Of a stretch of DNA of 64,000 nucleotides, positions 1-11,900 are shown piece by piece. This DNA is from Aradus depressus (lineage: Eukaryota; Arthropoda; Insecta; Hemiptera; Aradidae), in the NCBI GenBank assembly GCA_963662175.1, contig OY759216.1, positions 33,621,087 to 33,685,086 of the forward strand, written 5' to 3'. The position numbers were made by a program, and so were the translations under genes. Each line of letters begins with the position of its first letter. Position 1 is the stretch's first letter. The notes beneath the pieces were generated by a model, which made no database searches, was not told the DNA's origin, and worked only from the letters and a program-made list of their open reading frames with translations.

Positions 1-2
1 TA

Positions 3-149
3 CGTCTTAACACTAAAGAAAGAAAGAAAGTAATTTATTTGGGCCGGCATTCAAGTGCCTTTCACAAAAAGAAGTGGTGGGACTATGCAGCACGGAACAG
101 TGTTGTGTTAGGGAAACAAAAGAAAATTACCGATTTTTTTAACAAATAA
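3..149 (+). CDS. C-terminus of a pogo/Tigger-like transposase, cut by the window edge
   Basis: An open frame from base 3 runs 48 codons to TAA at 147-149. It reads RLNTKERKKVIYLGRHSSAF, then WWDYAARNSVVLGKQKKITDFFNK. The ending QKKITDFF fits the PCNA-binding PIP-box pattern Q-x-x-I/L/M-x-x-F-F, and Drosophila pogo transposase is known to carry such a box at its C-terminus. About 400 bases downstream lies a pogo/Tigger-type terminal repeat, which supports the assignment. The catalytic part lies outside the window. Too short to be certain. Confidence 0.5.
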   Translation, partial: RLNTKERKKVIYLGRHSSAFHKKKWWDYAARNSVVLGKQKKITDFFNK

Positions 150-294
150 TATTTTTAGAATTTTAGATTTTATTTTAAATATGTATGTAATTAAACTCAG
201 ATTTCAAAATATATGTTTAATGCTTGGTACATATGTACGTACATATAATAAATCAATGTTCAGTATGTACATATTTGTCAATTTAATAAATGCT

Positions 295-473
295 ATCAAC
301 AAAATACATACATGTTTTATTCCTTAGCTCACCTAAAAACACTTTTTTTTTATGCTTTAATTGATATATTTTATCTCATTAATAATTAATGAGATAAAAT
401 ATATCAATTAAAGCATTTAAAAAAAGTGTTTTTAGGTGAGCTAAGGAATAAAACATGTATGTATTTTGTTGAT
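295..473. repeat. 179-bp near-perfect palindrome
   Basis: Two 89-base arms are centred on base 384 and differ only inside the T-run/A-run. The left arm contains CATGTTTTATTCCTTAGCTC and the right arm its reverse complement. It lies between the transposase stop and the element's terminal repeat. It could be an internal hairpin of the pogo-like element or a foldback inserted there. Confidence 0.9.
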
Positions 474-479
474 TATTGA

Positions 480-557
480 TGATTTCCGTTATCCTGCGTT
501 TTCTGTTATCCGGCCTCACGTCGGTCCCGGCAACGCCGGATAAGGGAGAGTCTACTG
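480..557 (-). mobile_element. terminal inverted repeat of a pogo/Tigger-like element
   Basis: On the minus strand the end reads CAGTAGACTCTCCCTTATCC, followed by GGCGTTGCCGGGACC. This is the classic Tigger/pogo end (CAGT..., TTATCCGG), next to a TA at 558-559. It closes the element whose transposase end is at 3-149. Confidence 0.65.
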
Positions 558-577
558 TATTGTAACATGTAGAAATA

Positions 578-615
<38 letters not shown>
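578..615 (+). repeat. run of 38 G
   Basis: An uninterrupted G homopolymer. It could form a G-quadruplex, but runs of this length are also common assembly or polishing artefacts, and similar tracts recur in this window (19299-19312, 29331-29347, 44622-44651, 45522-45536, 61771-61789). Confidence 0.9.
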
Positions 616-616
<1 letters not shown>

Positions 617-649
617 ATTTTATAAATAAGGATATATAATCATATATGA

Positions 650-970
650 TATTCACTCAAGAAGGGTGGGGGAAGAGAGAGAGAGCAGTGGAAGGAGGGG
701 GAAGACGTTGAGCGTTTTGCAGATAGAGAGTGAAGAGCAGGAAGGTTGTTAGATTTTTGTGGTTGGAGAGAGAGAGTGAAGTGGACCGGTGTTTTTTTTT
801 TGATGGGAGAGTGCAAGTGAACGGATGATAGAGAGTTGACTGGAGTAGTGAAGATTCTTTGTGGAGTTGGAAGTCTGGAGTTCTGGAAGTGGGCAGATTG
901 ATGGAAGAATCTATGAGCCTATGATGTACTGAGAAGAGCAGCGGAGGATTGGAGGATAGATAGAAAAATG
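650..970 (+). other. purine-rich GAGA-type stretch without a gene
   Basis: A strongly G/A-biased strand with repeated GAGAG motifs (for example at 675-683 and 766-776). It could be a degenerate microsatellite, part of a transposon leader, or a GAGA-factor-type site cluster. The 86-residue ORF that starts after it (974) has no recognisable content. Confidence 0.4.
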
Positions 971-3900
971 TGAGTGAATAAAAAGATAAATGTTATATTA
1001 TCATTGTCTACCGATCTATGTAAAGGTGTGAAAACTAAGGGTAAAAATATTAAATTTTATTCCATGAAAACATTTTTATTAAAAGTATCCACCCATTCAA
1101 TTATTCAAAAATACAATAGTAAATTTAAAGAGAGTAGAAGAATCATTACAATGGCGCAACAACGTGGAGCTAATTTTAAAAAAAATATATATAATTATAT
1201 TTTACTGTATAGAAGAATCATTACAGTATATTGAAAAATGTTCCTTATGTTTCTGACTAACAATGTCAAATTTCAAGTAGGTAGGACCAACGTGCACAGA
1301 TAGCGTCTCAAATATTGATTTCCCTAACTACAAAAAAAAACCCTAGATATTAATCAATAATTAGGAAATATATAAATATATTTGTTTCAATAACCAAATG
1401 TATCAAGTACATATAAATAGGGCAGTTGCACAAGAGCGGTCGATAATCTTTGGAGGGTCTCAGAAAGTCACGGTATGTAACTCCAGAGGACACCGCGCCA
1501 TATATGAACAATGTGTAGGCCTTTCACCGAATTAATCGGTATTCACTCTCACTTTGTTGGCAGATAATTGGCCATAACCAGCTATATCTGTCAGCCAGAT
1601 TGATGGGAGGGAGGGAGGGTTGCTTTCTTATAAACTATAAGTCTGTAATTTATTTATGTTGAGGAAAGTCGAGGAAGAGAAACAAAACTTAGATATTGCC
1701 CATCGTTTCGGTTGCTATTTATTTATTTCTTCAGGACCTAACAGAATATAACAAAACTAATTAGGTGATTATTCGTTTTGGATCATTACAAAAACATACG
1801 TAATAGAAGAAAAAAAAAAATTAGCTAAATCATTCAATTTTTTTTTATATGGGAGTAGATTAACTCCAATATCCTAAAAACTGGCAAAATAATGGATATC
1901 ATGATATGAAATTTTATATATGATTTCTGAAGTCCATTAGGAAGACACATACTAATTTTCAGCGGGATCAGTTAAAGGAGGAAGAGGGTTCTAGGAGAGA
2001 GCGGAAACTTAATTGATTACAGATAATCTGAGCTGAAGATTTACACTGGCTGTGGATTCACCGGCGGCTCTGTTTGTTAGTGGCTGAAGGTGGTCCACGT
2101 TTTGTGTAATAGGATCTTATGTGTCATGGTCAGACCGAGACAGGAACTTGTCTGATGACCTCTGGGCTCATCCGAGCAAGACATCACACATACAACGTAT
2201 TCTAGGCGCCATGAAAACTTAAATCATGGCCTTGAAAAGTTGGTTATATTTATTGTATTGTCTGAGGTAAAAACTAAACACAAAACTCTACTAACCTTTC
2301 CATCTATCTAATTTCATTTCTTTTTAAACTAGCTATAGTATCCGGTGTTGCGCGGGAGTAACTATTCGTCTTAGGTATAATGTTGCTTGTTTAAATCAGC
2401 TACCAAAAAATGTTGACGTCCTCGCTCTGCTTTACGTTAAGCCGGTCTCTATGATCCCCGACCTCCAGTATCCCCTCTCAGGATAATAGCGTCACTATAT
2501 CTTCTCAAAAGACGCTAAGGCCCCTTCTGAGCTTCTTAGCCAGCCACATTAACCGCTAACCCAATACACCCCTTCCCCCCTCTTAGAGGCACCTAATCCC
2601 GCTAATCATCCATCACTAAAAACGTCGCTCAATCCCAATAATTTATGCATTACCTGAACATTTCGTTTTATAACCCATTCCACAGTCCCTGATACCAGAA
2701 GAGAAGTGGGGGCTTAGAGGGGAGACAACACGATAACTATAATGTATTGACAACATTTCATACATAATTCCAAAACCTCATAAGGGCGACACCTATTAAT
2801 TTTCAGCGGAATCAGCTGAAGGGAAAGGGGGGCTCACAGGAGGAGGCTCGTCTTAAAAACTCTAATAATTGCCGATATAATGAATGTATGGACACAAAAT
2901 TCAGAAGACCCTTTTTAAGCCTATTACACTGTTCGACAAGGGTAAATTTTCTTATATGAAAATACGTTTTTCTGAAGGACTTTCATGTGGGAAATTCAAA
3001 TCTGAAATCAGAAATTCTCTATAAGGCACAGTTTTTTTTATTTATACGAGAATATTTGACTAATTTAACTGAAATTTTTAAGTCTGAGATAAAGATAACA
3101 ACAGTTGGCAACAATGAATTTTGTCTTTCATTTGTTTTCATATTCAAGAGTTGACATCCCGTTGTAAATAGATTTATGTTAATAAGCAAGTTAATGTTAA
3201 ACTATTTAAAATTGAATTTTATAGCGTGTTAAACTAGCAAATGTAGATGGTAGAGACCTTCACCTTAAACTATGCCTGACACAGAAAAACTAATTACAGA
3301 TTTGAATCCAGGAGGCAATTTCCCACAAGAATCAAGAATGATACCCCCAGAAAAATGAATTTAATTTTTTTTTTGTTGAACAGTGTTATTTGATCTTGTA
3401 AATTCATATTATTCATCATTTTCGGAAGTTTTACTGTGGCAATTGCCTGTCGACCGTCGACCGGCTCTACTGAGAGTTGGTAAGTTTCGATAGCGCCCTA
3501 TATTCCCGGTTTCTCCAACAGATGTGTGAAATGTGACTCCTTGTTCCTGAGGACTATTTTTGCCTCGGTGCCTCTCCTCTGTTCACAACCACCCCACCTC
3601 GCTATATTTAGACAGATTTTATATTGGCATTGTACGAGCCAAGGAATCAATCCTGCTTATACCCACATTGGCAAGAACACTGTCAACCATGTAAAACACC
3701 CATATGTAATAACACCTGTGTTATATTAAATTATTGGTGATATGTTGTCAGTTTCTCAAAAAAAAACATTTATTAGTTTTCTAGTTTTGGATTTGGTTGA
3801 ATATCAATAAGTTATTTCATATTGATGCATTTATTCTATCGGGAGTTAGATTTTTGGAATCATGGGGTCAAAAAACATAAAATTCCGATGGACTCAACAT

Positions 3901-4462
3901 GGAATTTCTGATCGATTACATAACTTCCCTTATACTTCATATAGTAAAAAATAAAAAATAAAGTAACAAGATCCAGAGAAATCATTTTTAAAAAACTTAA
4001 AATTCTGCCTTTACTTGCGCTGTTTATACTTGAAAAATTAAAGCGAAAGAGAAGAGTCTGGTAATCGTAGAATGCATTTCCTGTATAACCGGATTTTTGT
4101 TTTGAATTCTGAAAAATACATTGAAGGGTTGACTGAGTTGGCAGTGTGATGGGGAGTTCTTCCAGCTCATTCCAAGAATTCATCCGCCCATTTCCTGATT
4201 TTTTCTGCGAAGTATTGAGACGACCATGACCTCTTCATTATACGTCAACTTACAATATGTCATTCTCTGCGTTTTTCTTATTTAAACTTTTTTCTACTAT
4301 TGTTTTGTCATTTGACCATAAAAAAAAATTTCACAACAATAATATGACTTTCTACGCTTCAATTAAGAATTAATTTTAAGACGTATACAGCTGATTCATT
4401 AAAAATATTCAAACAAAAAAAATCATGTAAGTTCTCACGTTTTCAAAATTTTTTATTTCCGT

Positions 4463-4505
4463 GGGGCGCATTGAGCTTCAGGGCCGCGTAGTTTGCCCAA
4501 CCCTG
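4463..4505 (-). mobile_element. hAT-type terminal repeat (single end)
   Basis: On the minus strand it begins CAGGGTTGGGCAAACTACG, then CGGCCCTGAAGC. This resembles the CAGGGGTxGGCAAACT...GGCCCGC ends of Charlie/Zaphod-type hAT elements. No partner end or transposase was found beside it. Confidence 0.45.
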
Positions 4506-5135
4506 GCCTAGAGAGTGTGAGGAAGTTTAGATACATAATGGCCCAGAAACCGGTCGCCCACTCCAGCAATAACTTTCGGAAATACATCTGACCAAGCCCA
4601 GAACTGATATTCCAGTGAATTACAAGAATAAAAAGTATAACTAAGGAAAAATTACAGGAGACCTCTTTAGCATTTAAGTGAAAACACAATTACATAACTG
4701 AACAGCCGGTAAAATGTTGACTAATAATAACTTTTATTTCCGTTAAACCACAACATGACAATAGGATACGTCTAAAGAATATTTACATTAGGAAAGCTTA
4801 TAATTTAGAAACTAAAACAGTTATTAACTCTTATTAGATTAAAATATTAAAAAGTAAAAAAAAATTAATAAATAAATACTTTAAAATATGAGATAAAAAA
4901 TTGTATACAAATTGTGAATTTTCCACTTTTGGGTCTTTTCAAACTTCATTTGTAACAAAAAGTTACTGTCAATATAATTCCGCAGGCCTAATTGGGTTTT
5001 GAATATATTTACGAAATTTCAAGTCAATACATTAATATATAAAGTATATAAATAATAAATACAGGAGATATTTTTTTTAAATTAAATTAAAATTAATATA
5101 ATATTTTTTGATAACTTTTCCGAAAATGTCTTTTC

Positions 5136-5176
5136 ACGACGACATTTCAGGACGTTCTCACGTCGCATCCTCAGAT
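5136..5176 (-). ncRNA. hammerhead-like motif (degenerate)
   Basis: The minus strand reads CTGAGGA (5174-5168), a GACGT/ACGTC stem with GAGA loop, then CTGAAA. The core CUGANGA...GAAA is present with a two-base bulge before GAAA. Stem III is unclear, so it is probably a decayed copy. Confidence 0.4.
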
Positions 5177-6013
5177 CACATTGTGCGAAATATATGAAAT
5201 AAAAATAACAATAACATTTATCTATGTATATAAAATCAAATGTCTGTATGTTTGTGTTTTATAGACTTCTAAACTTCGATCCGAGTTAGTTTAGTTTTTT
5301 AAATATTTCTCTGCAGCTTGTTCTTTGAGTAATATTATTTATGATTAGGTATTGGTAACCGAATGTACGGGCATCCCAACTATACAGGCCAACAAAGGCA
5401 TCTGGGAAGGGACTATCCGGTAGATATTTTAATTTCCCCAAACTACGAATTTTCCCAGTCAGAAATATTTTGCTGAAAATGTTCTCCGATATATACTTCA
5501 TATTTTGATGAAATTTCTACATGAATCGCGCCAACTTCAAAATGTATCCCACCATTATACGTAAAACCTTGTTCAATTGAACCGATCACTTCCATACAAA
5601 TGAACTCAAATCTAAAAAGGGTTTCAAGTGTCAGCCATTTATTATCGAGATGACGAAAGGTAACATAACATCCCGGAGACGTTTTCTGGAAATTTTATGA
5701 GACATTTTTATAAAAAAATTTATGAACTGCTCGAATCTCATTCATTTGGATAGTGAAAAATATTTAGAAAAATTCTGCCATGGGGAAAAGACTACTCGAT
5801 ATGAAACTTGCATAAACAAAATACAAATTAAATTCGGGAGCGTGCAAGAATTTTCAATTTTCCACTTCACTGCGAATCCCGGGAAAAACAAAGGCGAGGA
5901 CATCTATCGGAAGTTTAGCTCCAATAGTTTCCGGTTACCACTTTAGTTGGAATACTCTCTATATCTGAAAGAATTACTAAAATAAATTAATATTAAAAAC
6001 AAGCAAAAACCGA

Positions 6014-6338
6014 GGAAGCCGGTAGCTCAGTGGTATGCGTGTTTGCTTACTGAGCTCAAAACCACGGGTTCGAAACCCCCCTCCGAGACCCCCTTAGTTT
6101 ATTTTAACTGGGAGGTAAAATAAACCTAATGCCGTCCTTCGGATGGGATGTTAAGCGATGGTCCCAAGCCTGTACGATGTCAAGTACTTGTTAAAGACCC
6201 CTACCCTAGGTAAATAAAAATTTAGGGTAGGCAAAATTTAACACTCCCAGAGAGTCGGACATATGTCCACCCGAGTTACGAAACAGCGCTCTGGTAGTAG
6301 ACGATATGAGTAGTTAAACCCCGGGCATGAGTCATAAT
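6014..6338 (+). mobile_element. tRNA-derived SINE copy 1
   Basis: The head GCCGGTAGCTCAGTGGTATG contains a box A-like motif, and GGGTTCGAAACCC is box B of the RNA polymerase III promoter. The body then reads AAAATAAAC, GATGTTAAGCGATGGTCCC and GAGCGCTCTGGTAGTAG-type segments shared by all copies in the window. Confidence 0.85.
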
Positions 6339-6799
6339 CAATCAACGTATTTTTGGAATACTCAACATGGTCCAATTGACCAGAGGTTTAAACAATTTTT
6401 CATTTGATCATGAATTCGATAGTTGAAACTGTTAAGGGCAAATTGAACCGGATTAGAGGAAAGAAATGTAGTGAATATCCGCACAAGATATTTGGAGAAT
6501 GAGCTCACAGTTGGTTGGCACACCTTATCCCCTTATATGGCAAAAAACAATAAACACATGCTCCCCTCTCAAGAACCTGCTGTTTAACTACAAATAAACC
6601 TACTTCTGCCTCAGTTTTCTCATAATTATTATTTTTAAATATTTATTTTACTGTAACAAGACACATAGTTATTGGAAGGACATACTCGTACACAAAAACA
6701 GAAATAACTTTTGGGTTGTGTAACGAGATTATGAATTCATATATATATATTAACATAGCATCAATTCTCCCATTTGTTTGTTGCTTTTCAAAAAGTAGC

Positions 6800-7625
6800 A
6801 ATTACAAACGATTCGGGAAGTATTCCCATCAGTAACTATAATTTACATTTTTTTTCTCAATCAATATATTATTTATATTATAATATTATTTACAAAATTG
6901 TATCTATTCAGTCGATCTCTATATTCAAATATTTTTACTTTATGTCTAAAGTATAAGGAAGTATTGTAATCGTGCGAAAATCCGAGATCGAGGTTTCAAC
7001 GGATTTCACGTTTCAATTTCACCATTTTCGCTTCGTGCGTGTGTGTGTATGTCATTGGAAAGTTGTGAGAGTTCCACCACAAAACGGTTGTAGCTGTCAA
7101 CTTCAAATTTAGAATGAAGAGGTCACTTTTCTAACTTAGGTCTGATTAGATTCTGACTGAAATCGGACGGAAATTAAGACCACTTTATTTCGACTCCTGA
7201 GTACGTTTTACAAGTAATCGCTTATGTTTTTGACCAAATCAAAAATTTTTTCAAGTAAAAGTTATAGAGAAAACTAGAATACATATTTTATAAAAAATGC
7301 GAGTTTGCGCAGGTCGTCTGGTTTCGAGATACATGTCGAACAAACAAAAATATTGATGCCAACTCATTTCTGTCATATATCCATTAATGCCAGCATGAAA
7401 TGTAAGTGTTGTATAAGAAAGTTCTATAATGGCCACATCTCATGTCTTCACTTAATGCTTGAATATCGACCTCTATATTCTAACATTAAGACAAGACTAA
7501 ATAAATATGTTCTGTAAAAAGAAGATTTCGTAGTAAAAATGTTTAACAAAAAAACAATTATGGGAGTACTTCCCGAAACGTCTGTAAATGTTTTTTTTTT
7601 CTTAATAAAAAAAATAATGGAAGAT
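6800..7625. repeat. element flanked by hammerhead-like ends, family 2, diverged
   Basis: At 7562-7585 (+) the sequence GGGAGTACTTCCCGAAACG gives a stem II, GAAA and a short stem III ending GTA, but lacks CUGANGA. At 6808-6834 (-) a mirror copy reads CTGATGGGAATACTTCCCGAA. Shared body segments (for example CGACCTCTATATTC near 7467) also occur at 33930-33960. A family S repeat (6950-7350) lies inside. Confidence 0.4.
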
Positions 7626-8097
7626 ATGTAGCTGTGATAAATAAATTATATGGAAATAAGAACACAAAAGCAACTTGACGGAAATTTATTCAATGCAAAT
7701 CACCTGTTTTTTTTTTTTGCTTGTTTGATTGACCGGAAAAAAAAATATCATATCGATTATATTTCCGACGATGTTCTTCATGAAATTCCTGACTACGGAT
7801 CACTTGAATCATGTTAGCTTTATGCTTAGCCTCGAAATTTCTAAATAATTATTAAATTTAGAGAAAGAGTTCCAAGCGTATTCAATTTTCTTACATTATA
7901 TACATATATTATAAATAGCATATTGGATGTTGATCTAGGGAATAATGTGTCGAATGAAAAATGTAAGATTGGAGTAGAATAGGTTCACTGTGTTCCAAGA
8001 AATGGTTCCCTTTTTTGGTATGGTTCCCAATACGGCTGAATTATATCGCCTTTCAACAAAGTGAAATTTCCTATTTTACTGTAACATTCTTTTTATA

Positions 8098-8353
8098 GTT
8101 AGTTATTGTGACTCATGCCCGGGCTTTTATTACGAGGTCATATCGCCCTACTCCACAGCGCTTTTTCGTCGCTCTCGTGAACATAAGTTCAACTCTACTA
8201 TCGGAGTATCCTAAATTTTGCCTACCTTAAAATTTTATTCACACAGAGTAGGAGTCTGTAACAAGTATCACATTGTACAGGCTCGGGATCATCGCTTAAC
8301 GTCCCAACTGAAAGGCCTCGGCCGGGTTTCGAACCTGAGCTACAGGACTACCG
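8098..8353 (-). mobile_element. tRNA-derived SINE copy 2
   Basis: Same family in reverse. It begins at its 3' side with TTAGTTATTGTGACTCATGC and ends with the tRNA-like head (GGTTTCGAACC, GAGCTACAGGACTACCG). The head is partly deleted. Confidence 0.8.
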
Positions 8354-9235
8354 TCAATAAATGTTGAGTTTGCTATGTTTTTCGGTACTAGACACCTGGG
8401 ATCTGCCGGGTATCTAGGTCACACACATGTTCAGGGCACAATAGAGACCGGAATAAGTGTTGACGACATATGCTTTCTTCATTGACCTTGGCTTGTTTTC
8501 GGTCCAGTTTTTAATGGATTTCTTTACGTCGCATTTAGGGAGTATGTCTCCCAGGGGAAGAAGCATATTCATGCAGTTTCTCGAAGAACAGATCAAATTT
8601 TCGTTTTTAAACGGGACAATATCCCTCGAACGTCGTGCTGAACGAAAATGTTTAAGTAAACAATCTCTTCATCGAAATTCCAACTTCCTGATAGAAACTA
8701 AAAATTTCTTGTTGACAAGAAACGAGTATTGTCAGTAACAAGTATTGTTCTCTTCTTCCTGTTACCGACCCACACTGACATAACAGGTACAAAGCCGGCA
8801 GCTAACAATGAGGAATAGGATCACAGGAATTGAGACGACGAAGTGCTGGCCGTTACATGTAACATCTCTTTTACTACCTGACAATGACCACTTTGAAGAA
8901 CCCTGAGGGGACCATTGTCTTCCCTTGTTACCTCAGGTAGGTACACTTGTTGAAATCGTAACACTGGTAGGTTGTGACCTTGAATCTCTCACATACCGAG
9001 CTAAGTTGAAACTTGGATGTATAAAGTCCCAAAAATCAGCCTGCAACGCTGTGCCAAAGTCGTTAGGCTAAATACTAGTTTCGTTTGGGAAAGATGTGTT
9101 AACTACAGAAATTACAAGGGACGTGCCTCTTACCTAGTGGTTAAAAAGTCGCCTTATGCAGTAAAGATTGCGGTTCAAAAACCCAAATTGCTGGTGCATT
9201 TGATAATAATTAATTTAAGATTTCTTCCCCAGCTA

Positions 9236-9600
9236 TACGAAGTATAGGAAAAGTTATGTAATCGGTCAAAAATTCGATGCCTAGTTTTCAACGGAAATTC
9301 ATATTTTCTGTCCTCTAGATTCCAAATATGAATAACTCCCAATAGAATGAGTGTGCCCTCTAAAGACACCTATAGTTTTTCTGCCAAATCAATCAAAAGG
9401 AAATGGGGAGGCTTAACCTAAAAACTTTAATAACTGCCGATAGAATGAATGTATCGATAAAAATTTTTGTGTGACCAAAAACTCTATAAAGACGACACCT
9501 ATCGATTTTCAAACAAATCGACCAAAAGGAAGAGGGGGAGAGGGCTAATTCAAAAACCCTAATAATTGCTATTTAGGAGCCCCTATGTATGTCAACTGTT
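9236..9600 (+). repeat. dispersed repeat family R
   Basis: Contains the recurrent phrases GTTATGTAATCGGTC, AAAATTCGATGCC, AATAACTGCCGATAGAATGA and CACCTATCGATTTTCA with internal near-duplication. The same phrases recur in both orientations at about 13375-13800, 38705-39110, 40425-40610, 49870-50228, 51770-52340 and 55885-56130. There is no coding capacity, and the class is unknown. Confidence 0.65.
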
Positions 9601-10029
9601 GAATATTAGCGCAAACGGTCGACTAGTTTTGGAGGGGGAGCGTAAAGTTAATTGATTAATTCGTTCAAGGGAACTACATTGCGGGTGATTCACCGACAAT
9701 TTTTTTTAATGTAAAAAATAAATGGGTGGCCCTTGAATGGAGCCAAATGGTTCATCATGCAGCCCTTTCTTCCTGCCAAATATTGTAGAACATAAAAGCG
9801 TGGACAAACAAATTGGAAAAATGTTTTTGCTGTCAGTTCCAAAGATGAAAAAGTTCCCTCCAGTTGAGCCGGCTTATAAATTTGATACCATAGATCAAGG
9901 GCAAAAGACTGATCAATCTTGCTTTCTTGACATTCTATACATCGGCTCATATATACCGGCAACTATTAATTTCCATTGAAGTATTTTCGCACGAACAAAA
10001 TACGCTAAAATATTTAAAATCAAACCTGA

Positions 10030-10360
10030 AGAAGTGCAATAACGATCCGTGTGGATCCACTCTGTACAGCGATGGTGCTAATAGTCGTTGTACCCTCCAT
10101 GGTCGGGTGTTACTTGACGGCGCGGTCTTCACACTCCTGCTCGCATACTCTACACACAACCACACACTGCGCGCACACCGACTACACTGACATACCACCC
10201 ATTCTTCACAAAGAGCGGGCGGGGATGCCGCGAACAAGACCGAACCTCCCCGAGTCAGTCGCCCGGACTCTCGGCTATTTCCAGAGATGATGCCGCTGGT
10301 GTATTTTAAAAGTGAAACCCATCAGCCACGACTCCCACTGTATATAAAGAGTATATTATT
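10030..10360 (+). other. GC-rich island with TATA-box-like motif, no gene
   Basis: Much richer in G+C than its surroundings (GCGCGCACACCG, GAGCGGGCGGGGATGCCGCG) and ending with TGTATATAAAGAG at 10338-10350. It could be a solo LTR or promoter remnant. ORFs here overlap in several frames and none is recognisable. Confidence 0.3.
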
Positions 10361-10467
10361 CCGAGAATTGAGAACCAACAAGGCTGACAGATGTGCCGAC
10401 CCAAAGATGATATCTCAGGAAACATGTTGCTTCTCCCCTCTGTTGCGCTAAACTCCGCTTCTTAATA

Positions 10468-11169
10468 CAGTGAAACCTCTTCTAACGGGCACCTCTAGAT
10501 AGCGAATAACTCTATTAACGGACAAAATGTCTATGGTCCCGGCAGCAGACCACTCAAATCAATGCTTAGTTTTCCTCTCGATAACGGGCCCTCTCTTAAA
10601 AAACAACGGACAGCCTTAACTGGTTCCGTGCGAAAATCTACCTCCCGAAACCGGACAGCAGGTTCTTGGTTTCTTGGAACACAGTGAGGCACGGCTGGGG
10701 AGGAGTTCAGGGAAATTCTAAACTTCCCGATAATTATGGAAATTTATTGTTTCGTTTTCGTTCACATTTCGCAAGATTTTATTAAGTTCGCTTCCGACCA
10801 TGTCTCAAAACAGAACTCGGCTAACGCTCGAAAATAAAATATGTAGAAGTAATGAAAGTTTATAATAGAGAAAAGACCAGCGTCAAGGAACTTTTACTAG
10901 AATGGCAGGAACATGGAAATGAAGAAACGAAAATAGCTTTCACAAAGAAACACGGTAAGGGTTTTGAAATTGATCGCCATTGTTTCGAATGAAAAATGCT
11001 GGAAGGAAACCGAAGTCGCCGAAATTTTGGCGATTTTAAATTTCAAAGCATCAAATTGTTAGCTCGAAATAATATTTAGAAAACAACATAATGTCTCGAT
11101 ATCGGACACCTCTCGATAAAGGACAAAAACGGTAGAGCCAACGATGTCCGCTATAGAGAGGTTTCACTG
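10468..11169 (+). mobile_element. pogo/Tigger-like deletion derivative
   Basis: Starts CAGTGAAACCTCTTCTAACG and ends in the inverted CGCTATAGAGAGGTTTCACTG. It is flanked by TA on both sides (10466-10467 and 11170-11171). A decayed transposase N-terminus lies at about 10801-10960: MSQNRTRLTLENKI, then after a frameshift EVMKVYNREKTSVKELLLEW. It is about 700 bp, so internally deleted and non-autonomous. Confidence 0.8.
10801..10960 (+). pseudogene. pogo-like transposase N-terminus, frameshifted
   Basis: ATG at 10801 opens with MSQNRTRLTLENKI, which resembles the start of pogo/Tigger transposases (RKRLTLEEKLEII). A one-base shift then gives EVMKVYNREKTSVKELLLEW, the HTH region. The rest of the gene is missing. 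Confidence 0.55.
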
Positions 11170-11676
11170 TATATTATAATCGTTCATCAATTCCTCCACT
11201 GGGGTGTTATGTTTTCAGACATTTTCAAGGCAAAAATGACAATAAAGCAGAGCCAGAGAACATTTTCATGCAATAAAATGCATTATAACATGAATAGATC
11301 AGACTGTCAAGAGTAGAGTAGTGACACCAGCCCTGCTTTATTACACGTTCAATTGATTGGCTAATAACAGAATGGGCGGGGTCCTATGGCTTGTGAGGGC
11401 GAATTTCGGTCATAGCTGTCAACGTCTCAACGAACGGAATATAGGAAGAAAATCACCAAAATATCAACACTCTAGCCAAGTTCTTCTCGATAAAGCTAAC
11501 TTTAGCCGGCTGAGCTAAGGATTACGATTCCGGACATAACACAACCCATATAATGGATTCATGACATTTCGGCACCATATATGATTTTTTTTTTTTTTTT
11601 TTCTATATGCTATTTCACAAGAAAATCATATTAAACAATTATAAACCATATATAATATTGATAAGATCGCAGGTAA

Positions 11677-11900
11677 GGATTTTTATCTGGGAGGTGAAAA
11701 AATCTTGAGCGCGTCATCCTTCGAATAAGACGTAGAGGCGATGTGCAAGCCTGTACAATGTTAGGTACTCGTTTAAGACCCCTATCCTAGTTGAGTAAAA
11801 ATTTAGGGTAGACTTTAGGACTCCCATATAATTTATATATCTCGTGAAATAGACAATATTTTTTAAATACATTAGTTTTTCTTTATATTTTTATTAAGTA
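11677..11900 (+). mobile_element. SINE copy 3 (partial) joined to a hammerhead-element tail
   Basis: SINE body from ATTTTTATCTGGGAGGTG to TTTAGGACTCCCA (11677-11824), without the tRNA-like head. It then switches directly to GAAATAGACAATATT (11846-11860), the flank typical of the hammerhead elements. The junction falls at a shared ACTCCCA. Confidence 0.6.

Larger units (their letters stand above)
970..6000. other. gene-free, AT-rich interval
   Basis: No coding region could be supported. It holds family R repeat pieces (about 1860-2000, 2740-2870, 3815-3945), a hAT-like terminus (4463-4505) and one hammerhead-like motif (5136-5176). The rest, including the GC-richer 2340-2640, was not recognised. 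Confidence 0.6.
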
